64,000 bases of DNA from Pseudomonadota bacterium (GCA_029779535.1 JAKPAG010000098.1:62001-126000), one strand, 5' to 3'; positions 27,048 through 37,605 are shown, counted from the first letter of the stretch. The notes: generated by a model from the sequence alone, not told the origin. Numbers and translations: made by a program.

Positions 27048-29579
27048 ATGACTAGTGAACGCTTCGATCCGTCCAGCGCCGATCCGCGCTGGCAGCGCGA
27101 ATGGGACGCCCGCGAAAGCTTCAAGGCCGATGACAATTCGGCCCGCCCGCGCAGTTACGTGCTGGAGATGTTCCCCTACCCGTCCGGGCGCATCCACATC
27201 GGCCACGTCCGCAACTACACCATGGGCGACGTGCTGGCCCGGGCCAAGCGGATGCAGGGCTATGAAGTGCTGCACCCGATGGGCTGGGACGCCTTCGGTA
27301 TGCCGGCGGAAAACGCGGCGATGGAAAAGGGCGTCCACCCCGGCGGCTGGACCCGCGACAATATCGCCAACATGAAGGCGCAGCTCAAGCGCCTCGGCTT
27401 CGCGCTCGACTGGAGCCGCGAGATCGCGACCTGCGAGCCGGACTATTACGGCCAGGAACAGGCGCTGTTCCTGGATCTTTACGAAGCCGGGCTGGTCTAC
27501 CGCAAGGAATCGGCGGTCAACTGGGATCCCGTCGACATGACGGTGCTGGCCAACGAACAGGTGATCGACGGACGCGGCTGGCGCAGCGGCGCGCTGGTTG
27601 AAAAGCGCAAGCTGAACCAGTGGTTCCTCAGGATCACCCAGTTCGCGGAAGAACTGCTCGCGGGCCTGGGCGAGCTCAAGAATTGGCCGGACAAGGTCAA
27701 GCTGATGCAGGAAAACTGGATCGGCAAGAGCCAGGGCCTGCGCGCGAAATTCCGCTTCGTCGACAGCGAGGACGGGATCGAGGTGTTCACCACCCGGCCC
27801 GATACGCTGTTCGGCGCAAGCTTTGTCGCGATCGCCGCGGACCATCCCTTTGCCCAGGCCATGGCCGAAAACCTGCCGGAGCTGCAGGCCTTCATCGCCG
27901 AATGCAAGCAGGGCGGCACCACCGCGGCCGAACTGGAAACGGCGGAAAAGAAGGGCTTCAACACCGGCTATTCGGTTGAGCATCCGCTCAAGAAGAGCTG
28001 GCACCTGCCGGTCTACGTCGCCAACTTCGTGCTGATGGACTATGGCACCGGGGCGGTGTTCGGCTGCCCGGCGCATGACCAGCGTGACCTCGATTTTGCC
28101 CGCAAGTACGAATTGCCGGTGACCCGCGTGGTCGCCGATGGCGACGAGACCGACCCGGTTTTCGTCGGTGACGAGGCCTATACCGGCCCGGGCCGCATCG
28201 TGAATTCCGAATGGCTCGACGGGATGAGCGTCGAGGAGGCCAAGGCCGCGATCATTGCCAAGGCGCAGCACGATGGCTGGGGCCAGGCCGAAACCCAGTT
28301 CCGCCTGCGCGACTGGGGCGTGTCGCGCCAGCGTTACTGGGGCACGCCGATCCCGTTCATCCACTGCGATGCCTGCGGCGTGGTGCCGGTTCCCAAGGAC
28401 CAGCTGCCGGTGACCCTGCCCGAGGATGTCAGCTTCGATACGCCCGGCAATCCGCTGCTGCGCCATCCCAGCTGGAAACACGTCGATTGCCCCAGGTGCG
28501 GCAAGCCGGCAGTGCGCGAAACCGACACGCTCGACACTTTCGTCGACAGTTCGTGGTATTTCCTGCGCTTTGCCAGCCAGCCGGGCGACCGGCCGTTCGA
28601 TCCCGAAGTCATCCGCAAGTGGCTGCCGGTTGAACAGTACATCGGCGGGATCGAACATGCGATCCTGCACTTGCTCTACGCCCGGTTCTGGACCCGCGCC
28701 CTGGCGCACATCGGCCTGATCGACGTGAAGGAGCCCTTCGCCAGCCTGTTCACGCAAGGGATGGTGACGCACCAGACCTATTCGCGGATTGACCCGGCCA
28801 ACGGCCAGCCGATCTACTTCAGCCCGGCCGAGGTCGAGCGCGGAGCCGATGCGGCGACGCTCAAGGCAGATGGCCAGCCGGTCGAAGTGGGCCGCGTCAT
28901 CAAGATGTCGAAGTCGAAGAAGAACGTCGTCGATCCGGACGACATCATCGCGACTTACGGCGCCGACGCCGTGCGCTGGTTCATGCTGTCCGACAGCCCG
29001 CCGGAACGCGACCTGCCCTGGTCCGAGGCCGGGATCGAAGGCTGTGCCCGCTTCGTCCAGCGGTTGTGGCGCTTGTTCGGGCAATACGATCCCGCCGCTA
29101 CCGGCGAGGACAAGGCGCTCGACCGCAAGCGTGACCAGACCGTCCACGCCATCGGCGAGGACATTGCCGCGCTGGGCTTCAACAAGGCCGTCGCGCGGAT
29201 CTACGAATTGACCGGCGTGATCGACAAGGCCGCACCGTCGGCCAGCCGCAGCGCCGCGATCCGCACCCTGTTGCTGCTGGTCGCGCCGATGATGCCGCAC
29301 CTGGCCGAGGAGGCCTGGGCTGCGATGGGAGGCGAGGGGCTGGTCGCCGATGCGGCCTGGCCCCCGGTCGATCCCGCGCTGCTGGTCGAGGACGAGGTGA
29401 CCGTGGCGATCCAGGTGCTGGGCAAGCTGCGCGACACCGTGACCGTGCCCAAGGGCCTGCCCCGCGAGGAGCTTGAGGCGCTTGCACTGGCCAGCGAGAA
29501 GGTCCAGCGTGCGCTGGATGGCAAGGCAATCAAGAAGGTGATCGTGGTGCCCGACCGGCTGGTCAACCTGGTGGCATGA
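27048..29579 (+). CDS. leuS: Leucyl-tRNA synthetase
   Basis: The 843-aa class I synthetase carries the HIGH motif at 50-53, the CP1 editing domain with [12 protein letters not shown] (about 245), and the KMSKS motif MSKSKKN at about 619-625. It charges tRNA-Leu in the cytoplasm. GAGGGG precedes the ATG. Its stop overlaps the lptE start by 4 bp (ATGA), giving the conserved alphaproteobacterial order leuS-lptE-holA. Confidence 0.98.
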   Translation: MTSERFDPSSADPRWQREWDARESFKADDNSARPRSYVLEMFPYPSGRIHIGHVRNYTMGDVLARAKRMQGYEVLHPMGWDAFGMPAENAAMEKGVHPGGWTRDNIANMKAQLKRLGFALDWSREIATCEPDYYGQEQALFLDLYEAGLVYRKESAVNWDPVDMTVLANEQVIDGRGWRSGALVEKRKLNQWFLRITQFAEELLAGLGELKNWPDKVKLMQENWIGKSQGLRAKFRFVDSEDGIEVFTTRPDTLFGASFVAIAADHPFAQAMAENLPELQAFIAECKQGGTTAAELETAEKKGFNTGYSVEHPLKKSWHLPVYVANFVLMDYGTGAVFGCPAHDQRDLDFARKYELPVTRVVADGDETDPVFVGDEAYTGPGRIVNSEWLDGMSVEEAKAAIIAKAQHDGWGQAETQFRLRDWGVSRQRYWGTPIPFIHCDACGVVPVPKDQLPVTLPEDVSFDTPGNPLLRHPSWKHVDCPRCGKPAVRETDTLDTFVDSSWYFLRFASQPGDRPFDPEVIRKWLPVEQYIGGIEHAILHLLYARFWTRALAHIGLIDVKEPFASLFTQGMVTHQTYSRIDPANGQPIYFSPAEVERGADAATLKADGQPVEVGRVIKMSKSKKNVVDPDDIIATYGADAVRWFMLSDSPPERDLPWSEAGIEGCARFVQRLWRLFGQYDPAATGEDKALDRKRDQTVHAIGEDIAALGFNKAVARIYELTGVIDKAAPSASRSAAIRTLLLLVAPMMPHLAEEAWAAMGGEGLVADAAWPPVDPALLVEDEVTVAIQVLGKLRDTVTVPKGLPREELEALALASEKVQRALDGKAIKKVIVVPDRLVNLVA

Positions 29580-30079
29580 AGCGGCTCGGCATCCTGCTGC
29601 TGCCCTTTGCGCTCGCGGCCTGCGGGCTCCAGCCGATGTATGCCGGCGGCGGCAATGGCGCCGTCGCGCAGGGGCTGGGCGCGGTCGAGGTGCCGGCGAT
29701 CGAGGGCAAGGCCGGCTGGCTGGTCCGCAACGCGCTGGTCGACCGGCTGGGCGCAGGCGGGCACGGCGCCGCCGCGCGCTATCAGCTCGACGTGCGGCTG
29801 GATGACAAGCTCGAAGGCCTGGGCCTGTTGTCGGACGATACCATCGGGCGCGAACGGCGGACGCTGCGCGCGCGCTATCAGCTGGTCGATTTGGCCAGCG
29901 GGGCAATCGTGCTCGATGCCACCGCCGGGTCCGATGCCGGGATCGATGTGGTCAGCTCTGAATACGCCACCATCGCGGCCGAGCGGACGGCGCTGGAAAA
30001 CCTGTCGCGCGAAGTGGCGGACCGGATTGTCACCCGCGTCGCGCTGCAGCTGCGTGCCGCCCCGGCCAAGGTGCAGTGA
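29576..30079 (+). CDS. lptE: LPS-assembly lipoprotein LptE
   Basis: The 167-aa protein has a lipoprotein signal ([18 protein letters not shown], Cys16) with the LptE-typical [10 protein letters not shown] after the cysteine, and a two-layer alpha/beta region. It plugs the LptD barrel and helps export LPS to the outer leaflet. Coupled to leuS upstream and to holA downstream (both overlaps). Confidence 0.92.
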   Translation: MKRLGILLLPFALAACGLQPMYAGGGNGAVAQGLGAVEVPAIEGKAGWLVRNALVDRLGAGGHGAAARYQLDVRLDDKLEGLGLLSDDTIGRERRTLRARYQLVDLASGAIVLDATAGSDAGIDVVSSEYATIAAERTALENLSREVADRIVTRVALQLRAAPAKVQ

Positions 30080-31107
30080 AGGCCACCCAGAAGGATTTTC
30101 GCGGCCAGGCGCAGCGCTTTGCGCGTGAGGCTGGCGTGTTCTTCTTCTGCGGGCCTGACGAGGCCGGCGCGGCTGACGCGGCACAGCAGATCCTTGCCCT
30201 CCTGCCCGATGCGGGGGAACGGGTCGAACTGTCGGGCGGCGACCTTCGCCGCGATCCGGTACGGTTGGGCGACGAGGCGCGCTCGACCTCGCTGTTCGGG
30301 GACAAGCGCCACATCTATGTCCGCGCTCAGGGCGACGAGGCGCATGACGCGGTCGAGATCCTGCTCGGCGGCGAGGCCGAGGCTTGCCCAGTGCTGATCG
30401 TCGCCAGCGGCGCGACCGACAAGTCGCGCACCGCCAAGCTGCTGGCCAATCGGCCCGACGCCGTCGTGGCGATGTTCTATCCGCCAGACCTCAGGCAAAT
30501 GAGCGACATGGTGCGCGGCATGGCCGATGCCGCCGGGGTGCGGCTGACCGGGGACCTGGCCGAACGGATCGCGCGGGGCGTGTCGTTCGACCTGCGCCTG
30601 GCGCAGTCAGAGGTGAACAAGCTCGCGCTCTATCTCGATGCCAGCCCCCAGGCGCCGCGCACCGCCGATGCCGCCGCGCTCGATGCGATCGGCGCGCGGA
30701 CCGAGGAGGACGGACTCTCGCCGATCGTCAACGCTGTGCTGAGCGGCGAGGCGGGCAAGCTGCCGCAAGAACTGCGCCGCATGCGCGAGCTCGGCCTGAA
30801 TCCGGTGGGCGTGCTGCTGGCGATCGAGCGCCGCGCGGCGCAGCTGGCAATGCTGGCGGCCAAGGTCGGCCCGCGCGGCGACATCAACGCCCTGATCGAA
30901 AGCGAATCGGCCGCGCGCCGGATCTTCTGGAAGGATAAGCGCGACCTGCACGACCAGTTGCGGCGTTGGCGCGGGCCGCGCCTGGCCCGCCTGGTCGACC
31001 GCCTGGTCGCCTTGCACCGCGCCTTGCTGGGCAATAGCCAGCAGGCGGAATTGCTGCTGGCCCAGGGATTGTCCGAAATCACCCGTGCCGCAATGAAACG
31101 CAATTAA
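30076..31107 (+). CDS. holA: DNA polymerase III, delta subunit
   Basis: The 343-aa protein has the HolA layout: an N-terminal AAA-like domain (FFFCGPDEAGAADAAQQIL), LILV-type core, and a C-terminal collar domain. The segment LIVASGATDKSRTAKLLA is typical of alphaproteobacterial HolA. It opens the sliding clamp in the clamp loader. GTG start at 30076 overlaps the lptE stop codon. Confidence 0.93.
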   Translation: MKATQKDFRGQAQRFAREAGVFFFCGPDEAGAADAAQQILALLPDAGERVELSGGDLRRDPVRLGDEARSTSLFGDKRHIYVRAQGDEAHDAVEILLGGEAEACPVLIVASGATDKSRTAKLLANRPDAVVAMFYPPDLRQMSDMVRGMADAAGVRLTGDLAERIARGVSFDLRLAQSEVNKLALYLDASPQAPRTADAAALDAIGARTEEDGLSPIVNAVLSGEAGKLPQELRRMRELGLNPVGVLLAIERRAAQLAMLAAKVGPRGDINALIESESAARRIFWKDKRDLHDQLRRWRGPRLARLVDRLVALHRALLGNSQQAELLLAQGLSEITRAAMKRN

Positions 31108-31117
31108 CCATTTCTCC

Positions 31118-31129
31118 CAAAGCGCTTTG
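31118..31129. promoter_or_regulatory. 12-bp palindrome before the first exopolysaccharide gene
   Basis: CAAAGCGCTTTG is a perfect palindrome lying 8 bp before the GTG start of the sugar-phosphate transferase gene, in the only gap between holA and the polysaccharide locus. It could be an operator, but palindromes this short can occur by chance. Confidence 0.3.
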
Positions 31130-31136
31130 TTGTTAG

Positions 31137-32549
31137 GTGATTACACCGGGGTCGCGTCTGGATACGTTTGGCGCGGGGGTTATGGCCACTTCGGTACAGC
31201 CTGAAATTGCAGATCGGCAACTTGCGCTCGCGCCATCGCTCGAGCGGCGCAGGCTGCGGCTGTATTTGCTCCAGTTGCTGGGCGATGGGGCCGCTCTGCT
31301 GTTCGGCTATCTTTATCTCGGCAATCCATTCGATCCTGCCGTGTGGGATGCGGGGCAATTGTTGCTGCCGCTGTTCTGGACCGTCGCCCTGTTGAACCAG
31401 ACCTATTCGGTCGGTTCGCTGGTTTCGCCACCGCTGGGCCTGCAGCGGGCCTTGCTGGCTATGGGGCTTGCGGTAATCCTGTTGATCGTGGTGCTCTTCG
31501 TCGCGCGCTCCAGCCTGTTTGTCTCGCGTTTGGGCTTTGGCAGCGGCTTTGTCACCGCTTCGTTTCTGCTGATCTGGCTCCGGCTGAATGTCAGCATGCA
31601 TATCCTGCGCAGCGTTGGGCCGCGTGCGATCAACCTCCTGGTAATCGACGATGGCGGACCCTCGGTCGACCTGCCGGATTGTTTGCGGATCAGTGCCGCA
31701 TCGGCCGGGATTACCCCGCGGCTTGATGATCCCCACGGCCTGGACCGCTTGGCGACCGTCATTCGTAACATGGACCGGGTGATCGTTTCTTGTCCGCCGG
31801 AGCGCCGCTGGGCCTGGGCGATGGTCCTCAAGGGCGGGCAGATGCGCGGTGAAATCGTCGATAGTGAAGTTCAAGAACTTGGCATCCTGGGGGCCAGCCG
31901 CGCCGAAGGCGTTGGCACGCTTGTGGTCGCCTCCGGGCCGCTGGGCCTGCGTAGCCGGGTGATGAAGCGTGGACTGGACCTGGCGATCACCATTCCGGCC
32001 TTGCTGGTACTGAGTCTCCCCCTTCTGGTCATTGCGGCGTTTATCCACCTCGAAGATGGCGGACCGGCACTGTTCCTGCAGCGCCGGGTTGGCCGCAACA
32101 ACCAGTTCTTCTCGATCTACAAGTTTCGTTCGATGCGCCAGGCCTCCACCGATTCCGCTGGTGCGCAATCTACTCGCCGCGATGACGACCGTGTGACACG
32201 GATAGGTCGTTTCCTGCGCAAAACTTCGATCGATGAATTGCCGCAATTGCTTAATGTTTTGAAGGGCGAAATGAGCCTGGTAGGGCCGCGGCCCCACGCG
32301 CTGGCCTCGCAGGCGGGTGCGAAGCTCTTCTGGGAAGTCGATTCTCGTTATTGGCAGCGCCACGCCTTGAAGCCCGGGATGAGCGGTCTGGCGCAAATTC
32401 GAGGATTTCGGGGCACAACCGACAGCGAAGGCGACCTGATCGATCGTCTACAGGCTGATCTGGAGTATGTTGAGGGCTGGACCATCCTGCGTGATATTCG
32501 CATCCTGTTTTCAACGATTTGGGTCGTCGTGCACGATCGAGCCTATTGA
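31137..32549 (+). CDS. Polyprenyl-phosphate sugar-1-phosphate transferase (initiates EPS repeat unit)
   Basis: The 470-aa protein has four N-terminal TM segments (about 30-170), a soluble linker with [12 protein letters not shown], and a C-terminal bacterial sugar transferase domain (about 275-470). Motifs there are a membrane-inserted hairpin after [29 protein letters not shown], and [12 protein letters not shown] with the catalytic Asp/Glu region. These enzymes load the first sugar phosphate on undecaprenyl phosphate at the inner membrane. GTG start at 31137; ATG at 31182 is an alternative. It opens the exopolysaccharide locus. Confidence 0.9.
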   Translation: MITPGSRLDTFGAGVMATSVQPEIADRQLALAPSLERRRLRLYLLQLLGDGAALLFGYLYLGNPFDPAVWDAGQLLLPLFWTVALLNQTYSVGSLVSPPLGLQRALLAMGLAVILLIVVLFVARSSLFVSRLGFGSGFVTASFLLIWLRLNVSMHILRSVGPRAINLLVIDDGGPSVDLPDCLRISAASAGITPRLDDPHGLDRLATVIRNMDRVIVSCPPERRWAWAMVLKGGQMRGEIVDSEVQELGILGASRAEGVGTLVVASGPLGLRSRVMKRGLDLAITIPALLVLSLPLLVIAAFIHLEDGGPALFLQRRVGRNNQFFSIYKFRSMRQASTDSAGAQSTRRDDDRVTRIGRFLRKTSIDELPQLLNVLKGEMSLVGPRPHALASQAGAKLFWEVDSRYWQRHALKPGMSGLAQIRGFRGTTDSEGDLIDRLQADLEYVEGWTILRDIRILFSTIWVVVHDRAY

Positions 32550-32601
32550 TCGGGCGGGATGATCTAGGCGCTTCGGCTATTGCCATAATCCAATAATGCC
32601 G

Positions 32602-32630
32602 TTGCTTTGCAGCAAAGGGTTAGGTAATAA
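32602..32630 (+). promoter_or_regulatory. Candidate promoter of the small glycine-rich protein gene
   Basis: TTGCTT (32602-32607) and TAATAA (32625-32630) are separated by 17 bp, close to sigma-70 spacing. A near-palindrome CTTTGC-A-GCAAAG (32605-32617) overlaps the -35 box and may be an operator. Position 39 bp before the start codon fits. Confidence 0.4.
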
Positions 32631-32668
32631 TACTAATGCGTAGACAACCTCGACCCTAGGAGGAATTC

Positions 32669-33082
32669 ATGATTCGTAGCGCCAAGGCGCTCGCCATATC
32701 GGCGGCACTGATGTTTGTTGGTGGTTCAATCACCGCTTCTGCCGCGAACGGCGGTGGTGCTGGCGTTGGCGTCGGACAGTCCGGTGGGGCCAATCAGTGC
32801 GAAGTTGTTCAGCTCAAGACCGGTGGCACTGGCATTTTTGACGTGACCCGTGCGGTCCAGTCGAGCGGCAAGTGCGTGTGCTATGTGAAGCTGGCGCCCA
32901 ACCCGACTCAGTCGGTGGCGACGCAGCTGGCTGCTCTCCTTCAGTCGCGCGATTGTTCGAACGCACCTCCGGCTGTGCAGCAGCAGGGCGGCGGCATCGG
33001 TAGTGGCGGTCTCGTTGCTGGCGGTGCGGCGGCTGCGGCAGCCGGGCTGGCCGCTGCGGCGGGCGGTAACGACAGCCCGTAA
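32669..33082 (+). CDS. Small secreted Gly/Ala-rich protein in EPS locus
   Basis: The 137-aa protein has a signal peptide (AKALAISAALMFVGGSITASA) and four cysteines (one in NQCEVV, a CVC pair, one in SRDCSN). The C-terminal segment GGGIGSGGLVAGGAAAAAAGLAAAAGG is hydrophobic and glycine/alanine-rich. I do not recognise its family. A near-perfect ribosome site (TAGGAGGAATTC before ATG), its own candidate promoter and a strong terminator suggest it is expressed separately and at high level. An envelope or matrix role is inferred. Confidence 0.7.
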   Translation: MIRSAKALAISAALMFVGGSITASAANGGGAGVGVGQSGGANQCEVVQLKTGGTGIFDVTRAVQSSGKCVCYVKLAPNPTQSVATQLAALLQSRDCSNAPPAVQQQGGGIGSGGLVAGGAAAAAAGLAAAAGGNDSP

Positions 33083-33115
33083 GCCTGACGTTGTCCGCGT
33101 TTTGCCGACCTTTCA

Positions 33116-33150
33116 GGGCCCGCGCTTGATCGGCGCGGGCCTTTGTCTTT
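33116..33150 (+). terminator. Rho-independent terminator after the small secreted protein
   Basis: A 9-bp GC stem (33117-33125 with 33133-33141, GGCCCGCGC and complement) with a 7-nt loop is followed by a T-rich tract. It lies 34 bp after the stop codon. Confidence 0.85.
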
Positions 33151-33209
33151 GATGGCCAGGGGCTGCTCGAACCGCGTGGTCGAGCACTGCCTGGTCGGCC
33201 ACGATCACT

Positions 33210-34619
33210 GTGGATGAGTGGATGCTGGGGGGCGTGTTGCGTTCATCAACGGTCCGATCGCTACCGGCCATGGTGGTGCTTGCTGCCGCCATTGTGCTGG
33301 GCGGTGGCGGATCGCCGTCGCCGGGCTGGGAATTGCTGCTGCAACTCGTGTTCGCGGGCGTGGTGATCGCCTGGGCGCTGGCCGGGCTGGTCTCGCGCGC
33401 GCAAGTGATCGCGCCGCCCGTGTACTGGCACGTCTATCTACTGGCACTTCTGGTCCTTGCGATTCCGCTCCTCCAACTGGTTCCGTTGCCGCCATCAATG
33501 TGGCAGGCGCTGCCGGGCCGCGAGGTTGAGCGTCAGGCGCTTGAACTGGTCGGTGCTGGTCACAGGTGGATGCCCTGGACAATGACCCCGTCGCGGACCT
33601 TGGCATCGCTGCTCGCGATGATTCCCCCGGTGGTGCTGATGATCTGGACCAGCCGTCTTGACAGTGAAGGCCGCCAGCGGGTGCTGGGGGTGATTGTTGC
33701 GGGCGGCGTGGCATCCGCAATCCTCGGTGCACTGCAATTGGCGGATGGTGAAGGGCGCTTCTGGCGGTTGCAAGCGGAAACGCATCTGACCTGGCTCACC
33801 GGGTTCCAGGCCAATCGCAATGCCGAAGCCGACGTCCTGTTGATTGCCTTGCTGGCTGCTGCGGCATGCTGGGCGGGCATGTCGCGCACTGTGCCGGGCC
33901 AACGCCGCCGGGAAGACGGATTGCGGGGGTGGCGACTGGGGCTGCTGCTGGTGGCGCCATTGCTGCTCGTTGCCCTGGTCTTGACCGGATCGCGCGGTGG
34001 CCTGCTGTTGCTGCCGATCGCCAGTATCTTTGCGCTGTCGATGGCCTGGCCTCGGGGGCGCAGAATTCGTCCAGCCGCAGGGTTTGGTGCACTGGCCCTG
34101 GCAGGTGCTGTCGTTTTGGCGGCCTTGCAGATTCCTGCAATTGCCCGGGTTGCGACCCGCTACGTGCAAGATGACGTCGGTCGTGCCATGTTGTGGGAGG
34201 ACACCGCCATTGCGGTTGCCAAGCACTGGCCGGTCGGTAGCGGTTTGGGCAGTTTTCAACCGGTTTTCATCGCCAGCGAGCAATTGCAGCATGTCGATAC
34301 GTCGATGCCGGTTCGGGCTCATAACGACTGGCTGGAATTTACTTTGGAAGCTGGGATTATCGGCTGGGTCGCGCTGGTCGTGGCCGCAGTCCTGATCCTG
34401 GCGCGACTGCCGCAGCTTTGGCGAGCGCAAGCGGACAGCGAACCGAGACACGAGCAGATTCTGTTCGGATTCGCGACAATTCTGTTGATTGCATTGCATT
34501 CGCTCGGCGACTATCCGCTCCGCAGCATGTCGTTGTCTTGCCTGCTTGCAGTGGCAGTGGCCGTGCTTTTCCCGGTTGCGAACGTGCCTGATGGCCGTTT
34601 GGCCGTTTCTGGCAGATAG
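33210..34619 (+). CDS. O-antigen ligase/polymerase family membrane protein (Wzy_C)
   Basis: The 469-aa protein has about 10-12 hydrophobic segments. A long periplasmic loop contains the motif VGSGLGSFQPVF and HNDWLEFTLEAGIIGW (about 335-395), typical of the Wzy_C domain shared by O-antigen ligases and polymerases. The TGSRGG sequence (about 265) is also characteristic. In this locus it likely polymerises repeat units or ligates chains in the periplasm. GTG start at 33210 with ATG alternatives just after. Wza-like export gene follows 9 bp later. Confidence 0.85.
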   Translation: MDEWMLGGVLRSSTVRSLPAMVVLAAAIVLGGGGSPSPGWELLLQLVFAGVVIAWALAGLVSRAQVIAPPVYWHVYLLALLVLAIPLLQLVPLPPSMWQALPGREVERQALELVGAGHRWMPWTMTPSRTLASLLAMIPPVVLMIWTSRLDSEGRQRVLGVIVAGGVASAILGALQLADGEGRFWRLQAETHLTWLTGFQANRNAEADVLLIALLAAAACWAGMSRTVPGQRRREDGLRGWRLGLLLVAPLLLVALVLTGSRGGLLLLPIASIFALSMAWPRGRRIRPAAGFGALALAGAVVLAALQIPAIARVATRYVQDDVGRAMLWEDTAIAVAKHWPVGSGLGSFQPVFIASEQLQHVDTSMPVRAHNDWLEFTLEAGIIGWVALVVAAVLILARLPQLWRAQADSEPRHEQILFGFATILLIALHSLGDYPLRSMSLSCLLAVAVAVLFPVANVPDGRLAVSGR

Positions 34620-34628
34620 AGGTTAGGT

Positions 34629-35345
34629 GTGACAGCGATCGGTACAGCCTTGCGTCGAGTTGCCTTGGCAGGTTTCGTGTTTCTGTGCGGCCTGTCGGCA
34701 ATGGCCCCGTCTGCTCTGGCCGAATCGGTCCTGCCGAAGGGCAAGGCCGCCTACGAAGTCATTCCGGCTCCGGACTTGTCGGCGCCCGAGCCGCTGTACC
34801 GGATTTCGCCCGGCGATGCGATCAGCGTCAGCGTCTTCCAGGAAGAGGACCTGTCGGTGGAAAAGGTCATCGTCGATGAAAGTGGCATGATCCAGTTGCC
34901 CCTCATTGGCGAAGTCGCTGCCCAGGGGCGCAGCGCGACTGAACTGAGCCAGGTTATTGCTGCGCGCCTCGCTGCCCGATACCTGCGCGATCCAAAGGTC
35001 GTCGTGGGGGTCGCCGAACGTTCGCAGCAGGTGGTTGCGGTGGAAGGCCAGGTGAATGAACCGGGGGTTTTCCCGATCGACCGCACCTATACCCTGTTGT
35101 CAGCCCTGGCCCGAGCCAAGAGTCCGACCCGAGTTGCCAAACTGAACGAGGTCGTAGTGTTCCGCACAGTCAACGGCCACCGCGTTGGTGCGATCTTCGA
35201 CCTTCGCGATATTCGCACCGGCAAGGCCCCGGATCCGCAGATCATGGGCGGGGATACCGTTGTGGTCGGCTTCTCCGCGATCAAGGGCGCGTTCAGGGAC
35301 ATCCTGACCATGGCTCCGTTGTTCAACGTATTCACGCAGTTCTGA
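34629..35345 (+). CDS. Polysaccharide export protein (Wza-type, Poly_export/SLBB)
   Basis: The 238-aa protein has a signal peptide (VALAGFVFLCGLSAMAPSALA), a Poly_export domain (YRISPGDAISVSVFQEEDLSVE, about 58-79) and an SLBB-type domain (VAVEGQVNEPGVFPI, about 137-152). It would form the outer-membrane channel for exopolysaccharide. It lacks the conserved lipobox cysteine of Escherichia coli Wza and is shorter than it, as in many sphingomonads. It lies 13 bp before the tyrosine kinase gene. Confidence 0.9.
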   Translation: MTAIGTALRRVALAGFVFLCGLSAMAPSALAESVLPKGKAAYEVIPAPDLSAPEPLYRISPGDAISVSVFQEEDLSVEKVIVDESGMIQLPLIGEVAAQGRSATELSQVIAARLAARYLRDPKVVVGVAERSQQVVAVEGQVNEPGVFPIDRTYTLLSALARAKSPTRVAKLNEVVVFRTVNGHRVGAIFDLRDIRTGKAPDPQIMGGDTVVVGFSAIKGAFRDILTMAPLFNVFTQF

Positions 35346-35358
35346 AGGCGAATTTCCG

Positions 35359-37605
35359 ATGTCAGCTCAGGCTCCGCTAGCGACTGAAATCCCTGGGATC
35401 GCGCAAGAGGCAACCGATACCGCAGTCGAAGGCTTCGATCTGCGGCAGATCGTCGCGGTAGTCCGGACCTATCTGATGTGGATCATCGGCATCATGGTGG
35501 CGGCGATCGTGTTCGGCGTGGTCTGGACCATGCTGCAGACCCCGCTCTACACCGCCAACACTACGGTGCAGATCGATGACGCGGCGGCCCAGATTTTGCA
35601 GAATGGGCAGGACGTCCAGGCCCAGTCGGCCTCGTTCGACGTGGACCGCTTCCTCAACACCCAGCTCGATGTCCTGAAAAGCCGGGCCCTGGCCAAGCGC
35701 GTGGCCGACCGGCTGAAGTTGTACGGAAATCCGCAATTCCGGCGTGCCGTCGGCGTCTCTGACGTTGGGCCGACAGATCGCAAGGCGCTGGAGGAAAACA
35801 CAATCATGCTGGTCCGCTCGCGGATGTCGGTGACATTGCCGCGGCAGACGCGCGTGGCGACCATCGCCGTGACGACCGCCGATCCGCAGATGTCCGCCGA
35901 CATGGCCAATGCCTATGCCGAGGAGTTCATCCGGGCCAACCTGCAGCGCAAGTTCGAAAGTTCGGACTATGCCCGCCAATTCGTCGCCCAGCAGCTCGAA
36001 ACGGCCAAGCAACGTCTTGAAACAGCTGAGCGTGACCTGAATGCCTATGCTCGTTCAGCCGGCCTGATCCGGGCCCGTTCGGTTGATTCGGATGGCCAGT
36101 CGACTGGCGGCGAAGCGTCCGTGACCACCTCAAGCCTGATGCAGCTCAATTCTGCCGCGAATTCGGCGCATGCCGCGCGGATTCAGGCGGAGGCCAAATG
36201 GCGGTCTGTTTCGGGTGAAGCCGCGCTCAACTCGCAGCAGGTGCTGTCGAACTCTTCGGTACAAAGTCTGCTGGTCAAGCGGACCGAGGTTGAAGCCAAC
36301 CTGCGTGAGGAACGTAGCCGCCATCTCGACGAGCATCCCAATGTCATCAAGCTGCAGGCGCAGCTCGATGTGATCAACCAGCAACTCAACGCAGTGATTG
36401 CTGGCGTGCGCAATTCGGTTCGCCAGGAATACCAGACTGCCCTTGCCGCGGAGCAGGAAATCAACAGCAAGGTTGAGCGGCTCAAGTCCGAGACACTCAA
36501 CGAGCAGGACCTCAGCGTGCGCTACGCGATACTCGCTCGCGAGGCGGACACCAGCCGCACGCTCTATGACGGCCTGTTGCAGCGCTACAAGGAACTGACC
36601 GCTGCTGCAGGGATCGCCAGCAGCAACATCTCGCTGATCGACCGGGCTTCGGTTCCGCGCGGGGCATCCTCGCCCAACCTGGTGGTGAACCTGGCCTATG
36701 CGATCTTTGTCGGCCTGGTGATCACGGCAACCTTGCTGTTTGTCCGGCTGCAACTCGACGATGCAGTCCGCGTGCCGGAAGATGTGGAGCACAAGCTCTC
36801 GCTGCCGGTCCTCGGGATCATTCCCAAGCTGTTCAATCGCGATCCGTTCGAACAACTGGCCGATCCCAAATCCTCGCTTTCGGAAGCCTACAATTCGTTG
36901 CGTGGCTCGATTGGCTTTTCGACCCCCAATGGCGCACCGCACCTGTTGCTGGTGACCAGCGCATCGGCCTCCGAAGGGAAGTCGACCACCAGTCTCGCCC
37001 TCGCGCGCGGTTTCGCCAAGCTTGGGCGCAAGGTCCTGCTGGTCGACGTCGACATGCGCCGTCCGTCGACGCACCGCCAGTTCCAGGTTGATAACGAGTT
37101 TGGCCTCAGCACCGTGCTGGTCGGGCAAACGACCTTGGGCGATTCGATCCGGACCACCGAGTTCGAAAATCTCTCCATCCTGACTTCGGGGCCGATCCCG
37201 CCCAGCCCGACCGAATTGCTTGCATCACCGCGGATGCTCGCGCTGCTCGAAGATGCGCGGGCGCGGTATGACATCGTCGTACTCGACAGTCCGCCGATCC
37301 TGGGTCTTGCGGACGCGCCGCTGATGTCGTCGCTGGTCGATGGGACGTTGTTGGTGCTCGAATCCGATCGCAACCGGCGCGGCGTGCTGAAGGGCACCTT
37401 GCGGCGCCTGCGACTGGCGCGGGGCCGGGTGATCGGTGTGGCGCTGACCAAGTTCGATGCCACCCATGCGTCGAGCTACACCTACTATTACGGCTACGGC
37501 TATGACTACTACGCCTATGACGGCGGCGAGCATCGGGGCAAGCGCTCTGCCGTGCTGGACAAGTTGCGGTCCAAGCTGCCGGGGCGTGAGCGGGAAGAGG
37601 CCTGA
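35359..37605 (+). CDS. Wzc-type polysaccharide co-polymerase and bacterial tyrosine autokinase
   Basis: The 748-aa protein has two TM segments (about 37-57 and 437-460) enclosing a Wzz/GNVR periplasmic region with long coiled coils. The cytoplasmic kinase domain has Walker A SASASEGKSTT (about 533-543), Walker A' VLLVDVDMRRPS (about 560) and Walker B IVVLDSPP (about 637). The tail (about 705-720) contains nine tyrosines in 15 residues, the usual autophosphorylation cluster. It controls chain length and export with the Wza-like protein. No Wzb-type phosphatase gene is in the locus. Confidence 0.95.
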   Translation: MSAQAPLATEIPGIAQEATDTAVEGFDLRQIVAVVRTYLMWIIGIMVAAIVFGVVWTMLQTPLYTANTTVQIDDAAAQILQNGQDVQAQSASFDVDRFLNTQLDVLKSRALAKRVADRLKLYGNPQFRRAVGVSDVGPTDRKALEENTIMLVRSRMSVTLPRQTRVATIAVTTADPQMSADMANAYAEEFIRANLQRKFESSDYARQFVAQQLETAKQRLETAERDLNAYARSAGLIRARSVDSDGQSTGGEASVTTSSLMQLNSAANSAHAARIQAEAKWRSVSGEAALNSQQVLSNSSVQSLLVKRTEVEANLREERSRHLDEHPNVIKLQAQLDVINQQLNAVIAGVRNSVRQEYQTALAAEQEINSKVERLKSETLNEQDLSVRYAILAREADTSRTLYDGLLQRYKELTAAAGIASSNISLIDRASVPRGASSPNLVVNLAYAIFVGLVITATLLFVRLQLDDAVRVPEDVEHKLSLPVLGIIPKLFNRDPFEQLADPKSSLSEAYNSLRGSIGFSTPNGAPHLLLVTSASASEGKSTTSLALARGFAKLGRKVLLVDVDMRRPSTHRQFQVDNEFGLSTVLVGQTTLGDSIRTTEFENLSILTSGPIPPSPTELLASPRMLALLEDARARYDIVVLDSPPILGLADAPLMSSLVDGTLLVLESDRNRRGVLKGTLRRLRLARGRVIGVALTKFDATHASSYTYYYGYGYDYYAYDGGEHRGKRSAVLDKLRSKLPGREREEA

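Noticed and set aside
26685..29906. A 1073-codon open frame on the minus strand opposite leuS
   Set aside because: It is a compositional shadow in GC-rich DNA; its Arg/Gly/His-rich translation matches no family and leuS on the plus strand is certain.
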